Shown in pieces: positions 13,576 to 14,099 of a stretch of DNA of 14,099 nucleotides. Within the stretch, counting starts at the first letter, position 1. Every line of letters starts with the position of its first letter. The notes under the pieces are model-generated. The model saw only the letters and a list, made by a program, of their open reading frames with translations. It was not told where the DNA came from and did no database searches. This DNA comes from JBGOTP01 sp041476545 (lineage in GTDB: Bacteria > Acidobacteriota > Vicinamibacteria > Vicinamibacterales > CAVVIG01): contig JBGOTP010000102.1 of assembly GCA_041476545.1 (NCBI GenBank), positions 1 through 14,099 on the forward strand, given 5' to 3'. The position numbers and the translations under genes are program-made.

Positions 13576-14099
13576 ACGAGGAGGTATCGGGTCAATTTCA
13601 AATCCGGTGGATGAGGCGAGCGGTCGAGACAGCTCGGGGCTGCACCGCGATGAAACTCGCGCGGAAAAACGCATGCTCCGGCGGACCTGTCGATGCCCGC
13701 GTCGATTCGGCTAATCCCACGGTCCGTGCCTGGAACATTCGACCGCTGGGGCGATGTGATGCGATCCGGGCGCCACTCCCGATCGACGCGGCCCGCTGGC
13801 CTGCGCACGCGTTTTATCCACTGTCGCCGATCGCGCGATTTCCACGCGTCGCGTCCCCGAGCCGTCCCGGCCGCTCACCTGCCCGTCGGGATCCCTTGTC
13901 TCGGCCAGCGTTGGAGGCAGCCCGTCGCCATCGCACGACACCGCGTCTGCAGCCTCCTCCCGCGACGGTCACGGTCGAACGTGCGATGACCGCTGGCGTC
14001 ATCCGGTCGCGATCCCGCGCAGATGACGGTCGCCTCGAGGCACCCGTTGACCGTCGCAAGATCGGAAGGGTACGAGGCGGAAGACGCGGTGTCCGGGCC
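13576..14099. other. Region without a supportable gene
   Basis: One frame is open from an ATG at 13611 to the window edge (163 codons). Its product is arginine- and proline-rich without recognisable motifs, its third positions are clearly less GC-biased than in the neighbouring genes, and no ribosome binding site precedes it. A second plus-strand frame (13693-13989) and minus-strand frames are equally unconvincing. The stretch around 13964-14060 has several short GACGGTC/GACCGTC motifs, and GATGAC at 13985-13990 is inverted at 13998-14003. No tRNA, terminator or transposase remnant was recognised. It may be intergenic DNA or an eroded gene. Confidence 0.5.

Noticed and set aside
13693..13989. 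Small plus-strand frame in the terminal region
   Set aside because: No ribosome binding site, no motif and codon composition unlike the neighbours.
1..14099. CRISPR array, tRNA, rRNA, insertion sequence or prophage genes
   Set aside because: No regularly spaced repeats, cloverleaf-like sequences, transposase or integrase motifs were found on either strand.

Overview
The window reads as high-GC (mid-60s percent by eye) chromosomal DNA from a soil or sediment bacterium. The gene mix points to Acidobacteriota, most likely Vicinamibacteria-like: secreted PD40/TolB-type propeller proteins with TPR N-termini, a DUF6152 protein, a tannase/feruloyl-esterase C-terminus, a Tat-exported D-amino-acid-oxidase-like flavoprotein and a DUF4143 ATPase. 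This is inferred from family content; no rRNA or other phylogenetic marker is present except lipA.

Layout. Positions 1-2461 (+) hold the last 36 codons of a tannase/feruloyl esterase, a Tat-exported FAD oxidoreductase whose D-amino-acid-oxidase elements appear in circularly permuted order, and a secreted protein made of two copies of an unrecognised domain. Positions 2475-3626 (-) hold a stand-alone AAA/DUF4143 ATPase whose start codon lies inside a perfect 15-bp-arm palindrome. Positions 3833-6447 (+) hold an overlapping histidine kinase and OmpR-type response regulator. Positions 6672-11228 (+) hold a TPR-PD40 protein, a DUF6152 protein and a duplicated PD40 protein, spaced like an operon. 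Positions 11324-12622 (+) hold a secreted protein with one CxxCH haem-c motif. Positions 12619-13530 (-) hold lipoyl synthase (lipA), whose stop codon interlocks with that of the haem protein through a shared CTAG. Positions 13551-14099 contain no gene I can support, only a probable dispersed repeat and a weak reading frame that runs off the end.

How the parts may work together. The most useful regulatory signal is an 11-bp-period direct repeat, TGAC-N2-TCCC-N-TGAC. It occurs once upstream of the kinase/regulator pair (3784-3798) and once upstream of the TPR-PD40 gene (6550-6564). This spacing is typical of OmpR/PhoB-family operators. The simplest reading is that the regulator controls its own promoter and the downstream secreted propeller/DUF6152 genes. 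The kinase sensor region carries a TPR-like stretch resembling the TPR stretch of the first controlled protein, so an envelope-sensing module is a reasonable hypothesis. It rests on sequence pattern only.

Most other open frames in the window, including long antisense ones, are shadows of real genes in GC-rich DNA and are not annotated.
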